A program made the translations under genes and the position numbers. This document shows positions 8,881 to 17,170 of a DNA stretch of 64,000 nt, piece by piece (position 1 is the stretch's first letter; every line of letters starts with the position of its first letter). Source of the stretch: an uncultured Blautia sp. (GTDB lineage Bacteria > Bacillota > Clostridia > Lachnospirales > Lachnospiraceae); NCBI GenBank assembly GCA_900553515.1, contig USDN01000001.1:1-64000 (forward strand). Direction: 5' to 3'. The notes beneath the pieces were generated by a model. The model was given only the letters and a program-made list of their open reading frames with translations. It did no database searches and had not been told where the DNA came from.

Positions 8881-9327
8881 ATGGGAGAAAGAGCAGACCA
8901 TACATCATCTACCCTTAGAATATGCATAGATGAGGTTCACAATGATAGAGGAGAGATCAGCGGACGGATCAGCGGCATAGCGGTAAAAGATGAAAAAATG
9001 TTTTCAGACAGTTCACAGCTGATGCTTCTGATTGACCGGATACTGGATGAGATCGGCAGACCGCAGCCAACCCGGAAATCCAGAAGTTTCAGAGAAAACC
9101 CGGAGAAAGAAATTACTTCCTATTGCGGAACGCCGGAGATTTATCACAGCGTTGAAGAAATCAGGCAAAAGGAAGGCAGGATCCTGACCAGAGACGTTTT
9201 TTTTGTATCGCGTTTACGAAGCTCCTGGCAGGGGGTTATGAAAGATATGCAGGGACAGATTACCGGAAAATTTGACAGTGATCTTGAGTTTATAGATCTT
9301 TTGTATGACCGCGGTGTGACCAGATAA
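8881..9327 (+). CDS. Small cytoplasmic protein of unknown function (paired with the next gene)
   Basis: 148 residues, no signal peptide or TM. It contains a short motif twice: GRISGIAVKDEKMFSDSSQL followed by MLLIDRILDE near 25-58, and SSWQGVMKDMQGQITGKF followed by SDLEFIDLLYD near 115-145. The next small protein has the same pattern (TWQGTVRWVETQKEIPFRSA followed by LELIKLIDSAMD). I know of similar unnamed proteins beside BTAD-type regulators in Lachnospiraceae, but no function. AAGGAG lies 9 bases before the ATG. The pair precedes the BTAD/degenerate-GGDEF regulator and is divergent from the filament operon. Confidence 0.75.
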   Translation: MGERADHTSSTLRICIDEVHNDRGEISGRISGIAVKDEKMFSDSSQLMLLIDRILDEIGRPQPTRKSRSFRENPEKEITSYCGTPEIYHSVEEIRQKEGRILTRDVFFVSRLRSSWQGVMKDMQGQITGKFDSDLEFIDLLYDRGVTR

Positions 9328-9364
9328 GTTTATAATACGATAAGAGCCGGAAAGGAGGATGGGA

Positions 9365-9562
9365 ATGCCGCATACAAAGAGTACGTCCAGAGGAGATACC
9401 TTTATTGTTAATATCAAGAATAATCAGAACCATACATGGCAGGGAACCGTCAGATGGGTGGAAACTCAAAAGGAGATTCCTTTCCGCAGTGCTCTGGAAC
9501 TGATTAAACTGATAGATTCCGCAATGGATACATCGGAAGAAACTGAGAGAGATTTTTTTTAA
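9365..9562 (+). CDS. Small protein with the WQG/LIKLID motif
   Basis: 65 residues; start ATG at 9365, six bases after AAAGGAGG, preferred over ATG at 9359 which sits on the ribosome site. Almost the whole protein is one motif: a beta-rich TWQGTVRWVETQ segment followed by an amphipathic helix SALELIKLIDSAMD. It is shared with the preceding gene 37 bases upstream, which supports co-transcription. Function unknown; the compact layout suggests a small binding or regulatory module. A hairpin with T-run follows. Confidence 0.7.
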   Translation: MPHTKSTSRGDTFIVNIKNNQNHTWQGTVRWVETQKEIPFRSALELIKLIDSAMDTSEETERDFF

Positions 9563-9568
9563 TGATAA

Positions 9569-9619
9569 AAAAGGGCATTGAGGCAGTAAGCAGGAAGAAC
9601 GCCATCAATGCTTTTTTTA
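9569..9619 (+). terminator. Terminator after the small protein pair
   Basis: GCATTGA (9575-9581) pairs with TCAATGC (9605-9611), followed by TTTTTTT, with A-run upstream. The loop is long (23 bases), so strength is uncertain. Confidence 0.55.
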
Positions 9620-9699
9620 TCAAAACTGTAAGTTTTCTGGCAGAAAGTATGAGATGAAACAGATTTATGGAAATAAAAACAGTAAAGTAAAAAAAACTC

Positions 9700-9728
9700 T
9701 TGAGAAATTTTTGAAAAAGAGATAGAAT
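9700..9728 (+). promoter_or_regulatory. Promoter of the BTAD regulator
   Basis: TTGAGA (9700-9705), 17-base spacer, TAGAAT (9723-9728). A small hairpin GACTTT-C-AAAGTC follows at 9748-9760, then the G-tract at the ribosome site. Confidence 0.6.
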
Positions 9729-9781
9729 ATATGTGGTTGTATAAAAAGACTTTCAAAGTCATACCACCGCCTGAGATTTTA

Positions 9782-9791
9782 GGGGGGGGGG
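9782..9791 (+). repeat. Run of ten G forming the ribosome-binding site
   Basis: Ten consecutive G (9782-9791) lie three bases before the ATG at 9795 and replace a normal AGGAGG. Homopolymer G-runs of this length are prone to slippage; here a change in length would alter Shine-Dalgarno spacing rather than the frame. Confidence 0.7.
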
Positions 9792-9794
9792 TAA

Positions 9795-11024
9795 ATGGAA
9801 AAGAAGAATAGAGGACAAGGCAAAGAAAATCGTACTGAATTAACTGTCAGGATGTTTGGCAAATTTCAGATTGAAAACGAGCAAGGGATACTGAACAAAG
9901 ACAATATGCGGTCAGATATGCTGACCCGTCTTCTGGCTTACATGGTAAGCCACAGAGAAAAGGATATGACTGCCCAGGAGATGATTGATGTACTCTGGCC
10001 GGATGACCAAAGCGATAATCCGGCAGGAGCGCTGAAGAATCTTATGTATCGTCTCAGGAAACTTATGGGTCATGCCTGGGGAGAGGGCGGGAAGTATATT
10101 ATTACAGGCCGAGGTGCATATCAGTTAAATCCGGAGTTTGTTTTTCATGTTGATATAGAGGAATTTGAGGAGTGCTGTCGGCAGGTTTTTAATTCCGAAG
10201 ATCCGGCGGTACAGCAGGAAAACGGCAAAAGAGCTGTTGATCTGTATCAGGGTATGTTTCTGTCAGAGCTGTCATCAGAATATTGGGTTGTTTCCATAGC
10301 TACTTATTATCACTCCATCTATCTAACTATGGTTAAAAGACTGGCAGCTCTGTTAGAAAAAGAAAAACTGTTTACAGATGTAGAAGAAATTTGTGGAAAG
10401 GCAATTCAGATTGAACCATTGGATGAAGAGATCCATTGTTTTCTGCTGAGAGCCATGATCGCCGATAATAAACAGAAACTGGCGGTCGATCACTATAAAG
10501 AAACAGTGAAACTGCTTTATGATTCTCTTGGAGTGAAGCCTTCCGATGAGATGGAGGCTATATATGAAGAACTTCAAAAAATACAGCACGATCATGAAAG
10601 CAACATTGACATTATTCAGGAAGAATTAAGGGAAGAAAAAGCTTCCGGTGCTTTTTTCTGTGAATATGGTGTATTTCGTAAGATATATATACTGGAATCC
10701 AGAAGCAGCCGCCGTCTGGGGATTTCTGTCCATTTGGCATTGGTAAGTTTGTATCTTGACCTTCAGGTTCAAAAGGAAAAGCAAGATTATGCCAGTTTGA
10801 TAGGCGAGGGAATGAGTGTTCTGGAGGATACTTTATTGAAGGGACTGAGATCCAGCGATATTGTCTGCAGATACAGTGTCAATCAGTTTCTTGTTATGCT
10901 TCCGGCATGTCAGTATGAGGATGCCAAAATGGTAGTGAATCGTTTGAAAGATTCTTTCTACAGATCGGGGAAAACCAGTAAGCTGCTTTTGCAGTACAGT
11001 ATTGATGAGCTTGATGTGGACTGA
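9795..11024 (+). CDS. BTAD-type transcriptional regulator with degenerate GGDEF tail
   Basis: 409 residues, cytoplasmic. Residues about 8-100 form an OmpR-like winged helix (LTVRMFGKFQIEN, then LWPDDQSDNPAGALKNLMYR); about 105-260 is a bacterial transcriptional activation (BTAD, TPR-like) domain ending in YDSLGVKPSDEMEAIYEEL. The last 110 residues align by eye with a GGDEF domain: RSSDIVCRYSVNQFLVMLP (about 352-370) matches RxxD-5-GGDEF with the active loop changed to SVNQF. The I-site RxxD and its spacing are kept, so binding but not making c-di-GMP is plausible. Targets are unknown; the divergent filament operon and the upstream small genes are candidates. The ribosome site is a G10 run. 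Confidence 0.85.
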   Translation: MEKKNRGQGKENRTELTVRMFGKFQIENEQGILNKDNMRSDMLTRLLAYMVSHREKDMTAQEMIDVLWPDDQSDNPAGALKNLMYRLRKLMGHAWGEGGKYIITGRGAYQLNPEFVFHVDIEEFEECCRQVFNSEDPAVQQENGKRAVDLYQGMFLSELSSEYWVVSIATYYHSIYLTMVKRLAALLEKEKLFTDVEEICGKAIQIEPLDEEIHCFLLRAMIADNKQKLAVDHYKETVKLLYDSLGVKPSDEMEAIYEELQKIQHDHESNIDIIQEELREEKASGAFFCEYGVFRKIYILESRSSRRLGISVHLALVSLYLDLQVQKEKQDYASLIGEGMSVLEDTLLKGLRSSDIVCRYSVNQFLVMLPACQYEDAKMVVNRLKDSFYRSGKTSKLLLQYSIDELDVD

Positions 11025-11067
11025 ATTTTTGGAAAGCAGAACTAAATATATACAGGCAAATACATGG

Positions 11068-11106
11068 CCGGATGGTTTCCGTCAGGAAGATCATCCGGTT
11101 TTTTCT
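11068..11106 (+). terminator. Terminator after the BTAD regulator
   Basis: CCGGATG (11068-11074) pairs with CATCCGG (11092-11098), followed by TTTTTTC. Confidence 0.75.
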
Positions 11107-11202
11107 TATCAGGAAAGAGGTACATTCTGTACCGATTTTACCGGGAAATAAAAAACGCTCCGCAAGGATGCGGTAAATATACAAAAATCAGGAGGTTTGA
11201 TT

Positions 11203-12129
11203 ATGAAAAACGGAATTGATCTTCATCTGCATCTGGATGGTTCTCTGACACCTGCCTATGTGATCAGACAGGCAAAAAAACAGGGGATTGAGCTGCCGGT
11301 CTGGGAAGAAAGTGAACTGGTGAAATACATGACGGCCCCGATTGACTGTCAGGACCTGAATGAGTATCTGGAAAAATTTGATCTGCCCTGCTCAGTAATG
11401 CAGACAGAGGACGGACTGACAGATGCTGCACAGGATGTATGCAGACAGATGAAAGAACAGGGACTTAAATATGTGGAAATCCGTTTTGCTCCCCAGCTTC
11501 ATACAAAAAAAGGCCTGACTCAGGAACAGATAGTGAAAGCAGTCCTGAAGGGACTGATCTGTGATGATGACTTTGAGGCAAAAGTTATTTTGTGCTGTAT
11601 GAGAAGAGAAAATAATGAGCAGGAAAACCTGGAAACCATCCATATGGCGGCGAAGTATCTTGGAAAAGGTGTTGTGGCAGCAGATCTGGCAGGGGCGGAA
11701 GCACTTTTTCCTACATCTTCTTTTGAAAAGGTATTTCAGGAGGCAAAAAAGGAAGGCGTTCCCTTTACGATCCACGCAGGAGAGGCAGACGGACCGGAAA
11801 GTATATGGACAGCCTTAAAATTCGGAGCACGACGTATCGGTCATGGTGTGCGCTGCCTGGAAGATGAAGAATTAGTGACATATCTCAGAGAAAAGCAGAT
11901 TCCTCTTGAAATCTGCCCTACCAGTAATTTTCAGACAAAGGCTGTAAAAGGAGAATATCCATTAAAGAAAATGCTGGAAAAAGGTCTGTGTGTTACTTTG
12001 AATACGGATAATACAACAGTTTCCGGTACTACTTTGGAAAAAGAATACGATATTGCCAGAAATCAGCTGGGGCTTACAGGGGAAGAAATCAGGACCTTAA
12101 AAGAAAACGCGGAAAAATCCAGGTTCTGA
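11203..12129 (+). CDS. add: Adenosine deaminase
   Basis: Hydrolyses adenosine or deoxyadenosine to inosine or deoxyinosine and ammonia, feeding purine nucleoside phosphorylase. The 308-residue protein shows the metal-binding HxH in DLHLHLDGSL (near residue 7-9), a catalytic Glu/His region IHAGEADGP near 194, and the metal-binding TLNTDN near 266. ATG at 11203 has GGAGG eight bases upstream; a TTG six bases earlier is less likely. It is about 30 residues shorter at the C-terminus than many bacterial homologues, which often have about 330-340. It sits 200 bases ahead of the nucleoside importer genes with a terminator between, so it is probably a separate transcript of the same pathway. Confidence 0.88.
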   Translation: MKNGIDLHLHLDGSLTPAYVIRQAKKQGIELPVWEESELVKYMTAPIDCQDLNEYLEKFDLPCSVMQTEDGLTDAAQDVCRQMKEQGLKYVEIRFAPQLHTKKGLTQEQIVKAVLKGLICDDDFEAKVILCCMRRENNEQENLETIHMAAKYLGKGVVAADLAGAEALFPTSSFEKVFQEAKKEGVPFTIHAGEADGPESIWTALKFGARRIGHGVRCLEDEELVTYLREKQIPLEICPTSNFQTKAVKGEYPLKKMLEKGLCVTLNTDNTTVSGTTLEKEYDIARNQLGLTGEEIRTLKENAEKSRF

Positions 12130-12232
12130 TTTCTGGTTCAGAGTGTATTTTTATATCTTTTAAGAAAACAAAAATATGCATAAAAAATAAAGAATAAAAT
12201 AGTTGATTATTAACAAAAACATATTTAATAAT

Positions 12233-12258
12233 AAAAAAAGGACACAAGTCCTTTTTTT
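12233..12258. terminator. Bidirectional terminator after add
   Basis: AAAAAAAGGAC (12233-12243) and GTCCTTTTTTT (12248-12258) form an 11-bp stem with a 4-base loop. Confidence 0.8.
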
Positions 12259-12275
12259 ATTGCACAAAAAAGAGG

Positions 12276-12281
12276 TATAAT
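12276..12281 (+). promoter_or_regulatory. -10 element ahead of the nucleoside importer operon
   Basis: A consensus TATAAT lies 56 bases before the GTG start. The only -35 at 17-base spacing is the T-run of the terminator (12253-12258), so a regulator or poor -35 is likely. Confidence 0.4.
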
Positions 12282-12336
12282 AATTTCAACGCGAAGACAT
12301 TTTGCACAAACGGGAATAGGCAAAGGAGGTACATGA

Positions 12337-13869
12337 GTGGAATATGTAATCGAAATGAACCATATTACAAAACAATTTGGGGATTTTAAAGCAAACGATG
12401 ACATTACTCTCCAGGTAAAAAAAGGAGAAGTCCACGCTCTTCTTGGGGAAAACGGAGCTGGGAAGTCTACCCTGATGAGTGTTCTTTTTGGTCTTTATCA
12501 GCCGGAGGAAGGCGAAATAAAGATCAATGGAAAAACTGTAAAGATCAACAATCCAAACGACGCCAATGATCTGGGCATTGGAATGGTTCATCAGCACTTT
12601 AAGCTGGTGCATAATTTTACAGTTCTGGAAAGTATTGTACTTGGCAGGGAAACCGTAAACATGGGCGTTCTGAAGATGGAAGACGCCAGAAAAAAAGTAA
12701 TGGAACTCAGTGAGAAGTACAAATTTAAAATCGATCCGGACGCCTACATTTCCGATATTACCGTGGGAATGCAGCAAAGAGTCGAAATTCTGAAAATGCT
12801 GTATTGTGACAATGATATCCTGATTTTTGACGAGCCTACGGCAGTGCTGACTCCTCAGGAGATACATGAGCTCATGAAAGTGATGAAACAGCTTGTGGCA
12901 GAAGGGAAATCCATTATTTTTATTACACACAAGCTGAATGAGATCAAGGAAGTAGCAGACCGCTGCAGCGTTTTGCGTAAAGGCAGATACATCGGTACCA
13001 TCAATGTAGCAGATACTACCAAAGAACAGATGTCTGAAATGATGGTAGGAAGAAAAGTAAATCTGAATGTTGAAAAAACAGAAAGGCAGCCTGGCGATGC
13101 AGTTCTGGAAGTGAAAAATCTCACTATCAAAAGCAAAGCTTCAGGAAAAGAAGCTGTGAAAAATGTTTCTTTTAAGGTACGTAAAGGCGAAATCCTCTGT
13201 GTGGCAGGAATTGACGGAAATGGACAATCAGAACTGGTATATGGAATTACAGGTCTGATGCCATTGGACAGCGGACAGGTTATCCTGAACGGCAAAGATA
13301 TTACTAAGGAAAGCATCCGGCAGAAGTGTATTGATGGTATGGCCCATATCCCGGAAGACCGTCATAAAGACGGACTGGTTCTTGACTATACGCTTCAGGA
13401 GAATCTTGTACTCCAGACTTACTATACAGATCGTTTTCAGAAGCACGGTTTCCTGAAGTTTGATGCCATCCGTGAATATGCAAAAGAACTGATCAAAAAA
13501 TTTGACATCCGTTCCAGCCACGGGGAAACCAGCAGTGCCAGAGGCATGTCCGGAGGAAATCAGCAGAAGGCCATCATTGCCCGAGAGCTTGACAGAAATC
13601 CGGAAATCGTAATTGCGGTTCAGCCGGTACGAGGACTTGACGTAGGGGCGATTGAATATATTCATAAGCAGCTGGTGGCACAGAGAGATGCCGGAAAAGC
13701 AGTCCTTCTGGTATCATTGGAACTGGACGAGGTAATGAATTTAAGTGACCGGATCGTGGTCATGTACGAAGGTGAGATCGTTGCGGATCTGAATCCAAAG
13801 GAGATCACTACAGAGGAACTTGGTCTTTACATGGCAGGAGCAAAAAGGAGTGTGAAGAATGAACAGTAA
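12337..13869 (+). CDS. Nucleoside ABC importer, tandem ATPase subunit
   Basis: Energises uptake of nucleosides with the two permeases and the BMP-type binding protein that follow (NupO-like). 510 residues with two ABC domains. The first has Walker A GENGAGKST (near 36), signature VGMQQRVEIL and Walker B ILIFDEPTAV. The second has a degenerate P-loop GIDGNGQSE, SGGNQQK signature and IVIAVQPVRGLD, as is usual for this class of double ATPase, where only one site is fully active. The GTG at 12337 is six bases after AAAGGAGGT. The stop overlaps the next gene by 11 bases. Nucleoside specificity comes from the BMP protein family and the salvage genes downstream. Confidence 0.87.
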   Translation: MEYVIEMNHITKQFGDFKANDDITLQVKKGEVHALLGENGAGKSTLMSVLFGLYQPEEGEIKINGKTVKINNPNDANDLGIGMVHQHFKLVHNFTVLESIVLGRETVNMGVLKMEDARKKVMELSEKYKFKIDPDAYISDITVGMQQRVEILKMLYCDNDILIFDEPTAVLTPQEIHELMKVMKQLVAEGKSIIFITHKLNEIKEVADRCSVLRKGRYIGTINVADTTKEQMSEMMVGRKVNLNVEKTERQPGDAVLEVKNLTIKSKASGKEAVKNVSFKVRKGEILCVAGIDGNGQSELVYGITGLMPLDSGQVILNGKDITKESIRQKCIDGMAHIPEDRHKDGLVLDYTLQENLVLQTYYTDRFQKHGFLKFDAIREYAKELIKKFDIRSSHGETSSARGMSGGNQQKAIIARELDRNPEIVIAVQPVRGLDVGAIEYIHKQLVAQRDAGKAVLLVSLELDEVMNLSDRIVVMYEGEIVADLNPKEITTEELGLYMAGAKRSVKNEQ

Positions 13870-14989
13870 ACGTAAATCTATATTTAAAGGGGAAGGATTT
13901 GTAAATTTCAGTTCTTCTATCCTGGCGATCATCTGTGGTCTGCTGTTTGGATTCATCATTCTTCTTGTGAGTAATCCTGGCCAGGCTGTAAATGGATTTC
14001 TGATGATCTTAAAAGGCGGTTTCACAGACGGTATGAAAGGTGTTGGAGATGTTCTCTATTATGCAACTCCGATCATCATGACCGGTCTTTCCGTTGGCTT
14101 TGCTTTCAAAACAGGACTTTTCAACATTGGAGCTTCCGGACAGTTTACAGCAGGAGCTTTTGCAGCGGTATATGTGGGAATCAAATGGACTTTCCTTCCG
14201 GCTTCCATTCACTGGCTGGTAGCACTTCTGGCAGCGATTCTGGTAGGAGCTCTGGTAGGAAGTATTCCGGGAATTCTGAAAGCTTTCTTTAATGTAAATG
14301 AAGTTATTTCAGCCATCATGATGAACTATATCGGTATGTATATCGTAAATCTTCTGGTTCGTAATTACATTTACGATCCTCTGAAAAACCAGTCGGTGGC
14401 AGTGGCGCAAAGTGCAATCCTTCCAAAAGCAGGACTGGATAAGATTTTTGCAGGCGCAAGTTTGAATATTGGAATTTTTATCGCAGTACTCTGTGTGATC
14501 CTGATCTATGTGATCCTGAATAAGACGACCTTCGGATATGAGTTAAAGGCCTGCGGTCTGAACCCTCACGCGAGTAAATATGCCGGAATCAATGAAAAGA
14601 GAAATATCGTTCTTTCCATGGTGATCTCCGGTGCACTTGCAGGCCTTGGCGGTGCGCTCTTATATCTGGCAGGATCCGGAAAATATCTCCAGGTACTTGA
14701 TATCATTGCTCCGGAAGGATTTTCAGGAATTTCAGTAGCCCTCCTCGGACTTTCAAATCCGATCGGTATCCTGTTCTCAGGACTTTTTATCGGACATATT
14801 ACCGTAGGCGGCTACAATATGCAGCTTTTTGATTTTGTATCAGAAGCGATCGATATTATTATTGCAGCGATCGTTTACTGCGGCGCTCTGTCTCTCCTGT
14901 TTAAGACAATGATCCACAAGATTCAGATGAAACGGGCAAAAAAGGCGGAAACACGGTCAGCAGGAACAGATAAAGGAAAGGAGGCATAG
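13859..14989 (+). CDS. Nucleoside ABC importer, permease subunit 1
   Basis: 376-residue polytopic membrane protein of the BPD_transp_2 permease family (NupP-like), with about nine or ten hydrophobic segments and the family landmarks TGLSVGFAFKTGLFNIGASG near 75-95 and GYELKACGLNPHASKYAGI near 228. It has a hydrophilic N-terminus and a basic C-terminal tail rich in Lys and Arg. It overlaps the ATPase gene by 11 bases and is two bases ahead of the second permease, so the three are translationally linked. Confidence 0.87.
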   Translation: MNSKRKSIFKGEGFVNFSSSILAIICGLLFGFIILLVSNPGQAVNGFLMILKGGFTDGMKGVGDVLYYATPIIMTGLSVGFAFKTGLFNIGASGQFTAGAFAAVYVGIKWTFLPASIHWLVALLAAILVGALVGSIPGILKAFFNVNEVISAIMMNYIGMYIVNLLVRNYIYDPLKNQSVAVAQSAILPKAGLDKIFAGASLNIGIFIAVLCVILIYVILNKTTFGYELKACGLNPHASKYAGINEKRNIVLSMVISGALAGLGGALLYLAGSGKYLQVLDIIAPEGFSGISVALLGLSNPIGILFSGLFIGHITVGGYNMQLFDFVSEAIDIIIAAIVYCGALSLLFKTMIHKIQMKRAKKAETRSAGTDKGKEA

Positions 14990-14991
14990 GC

Positions 14992-15945
14992 ATGAGCATA
15001 TTATATTTTATCATTCAGCAGACAATGTACTTTGCAATCCCTCTTCTGATCGTGGCTATCGGCGCCATGTATTCTGAACGAAGCGGTGTGATCAACATTG
15101 CTCTGGAAGGTATCATGGTCATGGGAGCCTTTGTAGGAATTTTCTTTATCAATATCTTTCAGGAAAGCATCAGCGGACAGCTTCTGTTGATTCTGGCAGT
15201 TCTGATTGCAGGTGCAGTAGGCGGGATATTTTCCCTGCTTCATGCATTTGCTTCTGTAAATATGAAAGCAGATCAGACCATCAGTGGTACAGCACTGAAC
15301 ATGTTTGCTCCGGCATTTGCCATTTATGTGGCACGTATGATCCAGGGATCTCAGCAGATTCCGTTTACAGACACCTTTTATATTGCAAAGGTACCGGTTC
15401 TTGGAAGCATTCCGGTGATCGGACCAATGTTCTTCCAGAATTGTTATATCACTACGTTTATTGGTATTGGTATTTTCCTTGTGGCAGCTTTTGCCATTAA
15501 AAAGACAAGGTTCGGCCTTCGTCTCCGTGCCTGCGGTGAACATCCGGGCGCAGCAGACTCTGTTGGTGTCAATGTTGCAGGAATCCGCTACGCAGGCGTT
15601 ATTATTTCCGGTGTACTTGCCGGGATCGGCGGTCTGGTGTTTGTAGTACCGACCTCTACAAACTTTAATGCAACTGTAGCCGGATATGGATTCCTTGCGA
15701 TTGCCGTATTGATCTTTGGACAGTGGAGAAGCGGAAAGATCCTTATGGCAGCATTTTTCTTCGGAATCATGAAGACGCTGGCAAGTGCATACTCTGCCAT
15801 TCCGGTTCTGAAATCTCTGCCGATCCCAAATGAGATCTACAAGACGATTCCTTATATTGCAACCCTGATCGTCCTGATTTTTTCTTCCAAGAATTCTCAG
15901 GCTCCGAGAGCAGAGGGAATTCCTTATGACAAGGGAAGCAGATAA
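14992..15945 (+). CDS. Nucleoside ABC importer, permease subunit 2
   Basis: 317 residues, polytopic, the shorter partner permease of the same family (NupQ-like). It shares the landmark RSGVINIALEGIMVMGAFVG near the N-terminus and FGLRLRACGEHPGAADSVGV in the middle. Together with permease 1 it should form the heterodimeric channel. ATG at 14992 follows GGAGG in the end of the previous gene. Confidence 0.87.
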   Translation: MSILYFIIQQTMYFAIPLLIVAIGAMYSERSGVINIALEGIMVMGAFVGIFFINIFQESISGQLLLILAVLIAGAVGGIFSLLHAFASVNMKADQTISGTALNMFAPAFAIYVARMIQGSQQIPFTDTFYIAKVPVLGSIPVIGPMFFQNCYITTFIGIGIFLVAAFAIKKTRFGLRLRACGEHPGAADSVGVNVAGIRYAGVIISGVLAGIGGLVFVVPTSTNFNATVAGYGFLAIAVLIFGQWRSGKILMAAFFFGIMKTLASAYSAIPVLKSLPIPNEIYKTIPYIATLIVLIFSSKNSQAPRAEGIPYDKGSR

Positions 15946-16006
15946 ATATTTGTTTTTACTGGAAACTTATTAATTTACATATAAAAATCCAAAGGAGGAC
16001 AAAAAC

Positions 16007-17071
16007 ATGATGAAAAAATTATTAAGTTTATTACTGGCAGGCGTGATGGTTCTGGGCGGAGCAGCAACAGTTCATGCAGACGAAGGATATGAGCTTGCAC
16101 TGATCACAGACGTAGGAACCATCGACGACAAATCCTTTAACCAGGGATCCTGGGAAGGTCTGGAGGCCTATGCAAAGGATAACAATCTTACCTGCAAATA
16201 CTACAAACCGGCAGAAAAATCAGACGCTGCATGTCTGACTTCTATCGATCTGGCTGTAAAAGGCGGAGCAAAGGTTATCGTAACTCCTGGATTCCTGTTT
16301 GAGTATCCGGTTCTGGAAGCACAGGACAAATATCCGGACGTAAAATTCATCATCATTGACGCAGCGCCTACAGATCCGAATGAAGGACAGAGAATTGAGA
16401 AAAATGTAGAATCCATCTTCTATGCAGAGGAACAGGCAGGTTATCTTGCCGGTTACGCAGCAGTAGCAGAAGGCTATACAAAGCTTGGATTTATGGGCGG
16501 TATTGCAGTTCCGGCAGTAATCCGTTACGGATATGGATTTATCCAGGGTGCTGATGCAGCTGCAAAAGAGCTTGGCGTAGAAGAAGTATCCATGAAATAT
16601 ACTTATGTAGGTAACTTTGATGCAACTCCGGAAAACAATGCAAAAGCAGCAGCATGGTACAACGAAGGCACAGAAGTAATCTTTGCATGCGGCGGTGCAG
16701 TTGGAAACTCTGTTATGAAAGCGGCAGAAACCTCCGGCGGCAAAGTAATCGGTGTAGATGTTGACCAGTCTTCAGAGTCTGAGACAGTTATCACATCTGC
16801 CATGAAGAACCTTGGCGATTCCGTATATAATACTGTAAAATCCTATTATGATGGAACATTTGAAGGCGGAAAAACTGTAACTCTTACAGCGGCAGACAAC
16901 GGTATTTTACTGCCGATGGAAACATCCAAATTCGAAAAATTTGACCAGGCTACCTATGACAAACTTTTCCAGGGTCTGGTTGACGGAAGTATTAAGGTGG
17001 AAAACGACACAGTTGCAGCAAGCGCAACTGAAGTTCCAGCAGATAATGTAAAAGTAGAACTGATCCAGTAA
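16007..17071 (+). CDS. BMP-family nucleoside-binding protein, without a lipobox
   Basis: Substrate-binding protein of the importer. 354 residues with a signal peptide ending in ATVHA-DEG, then the BMP fold: ALITDVGTIDDKSFNQGSWE at about 27-46 and the motif GGIAVPAVIRYGYGFIQG near 165. Homologues in Gram-positive bacteria (NupN, BmpA) are lipoproteins with a Cys at the cleavage site; here no Cys is present in the first 40 residues, and the leader looks like a signal-peptidase-I type. A start error is unlikely: AAAGGAGG precedes ATGATG and the leader is complete. How the protein stays at the cell surface is unclear. A terminator follows. Confidence 0.87.
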   Translation: MMKKLLSLLLAGVMVLGGAATVHADEGYELALITDVGTIDDKSFNQGSWEGLEAYAKDNNLTCKYYKPAEKSDAACLTSIDLAVKGGAKVIVTPGFLFEYPVLEAQDKYPDVKFIIIDAAPTDPNEGQRIEKNVESIFYAEEQAGYLAGYAAVAEGYTKLGFMGGIAVPAVIRYGYGFIQGADAAAKELGVEEVSMKYTYVGNFDATPENNAKAAAWYNEGTEVIFACGGAVGNSVMKAAETSGGKVIGVDVDQSSESETVITSAMKNLGDSVYNTVKSYYDGTFEGGKTVTLTAADNGILLPMETSKFEKFDQATYDKLFQGLVDGSIKVENDTVAASATEVPADNVKVELIQ

Positions 17072-17111
17072 TGGAATCCGGAAGAACGGAGAAATTATCC
17101 GTTTGAAAATC

Positions 17112-17151
17112 AAAAAGGCTGTCGCACAAACAGGTGGGGCAGCCTGTTTTC
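17112..17151 (+). terminator. Terminator after the importer genes
   Basis: GGCTG (17117-17121) extended by weaker pairs meets CAGCC (17140-17144), with TGTTTT following and an A-run before. Moderate strength; read-through into the downstream salvage genes is possible. Confidence 0.55.
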
Positions 17152-17170
17152 CTAAATGAGGTGGAAGATC

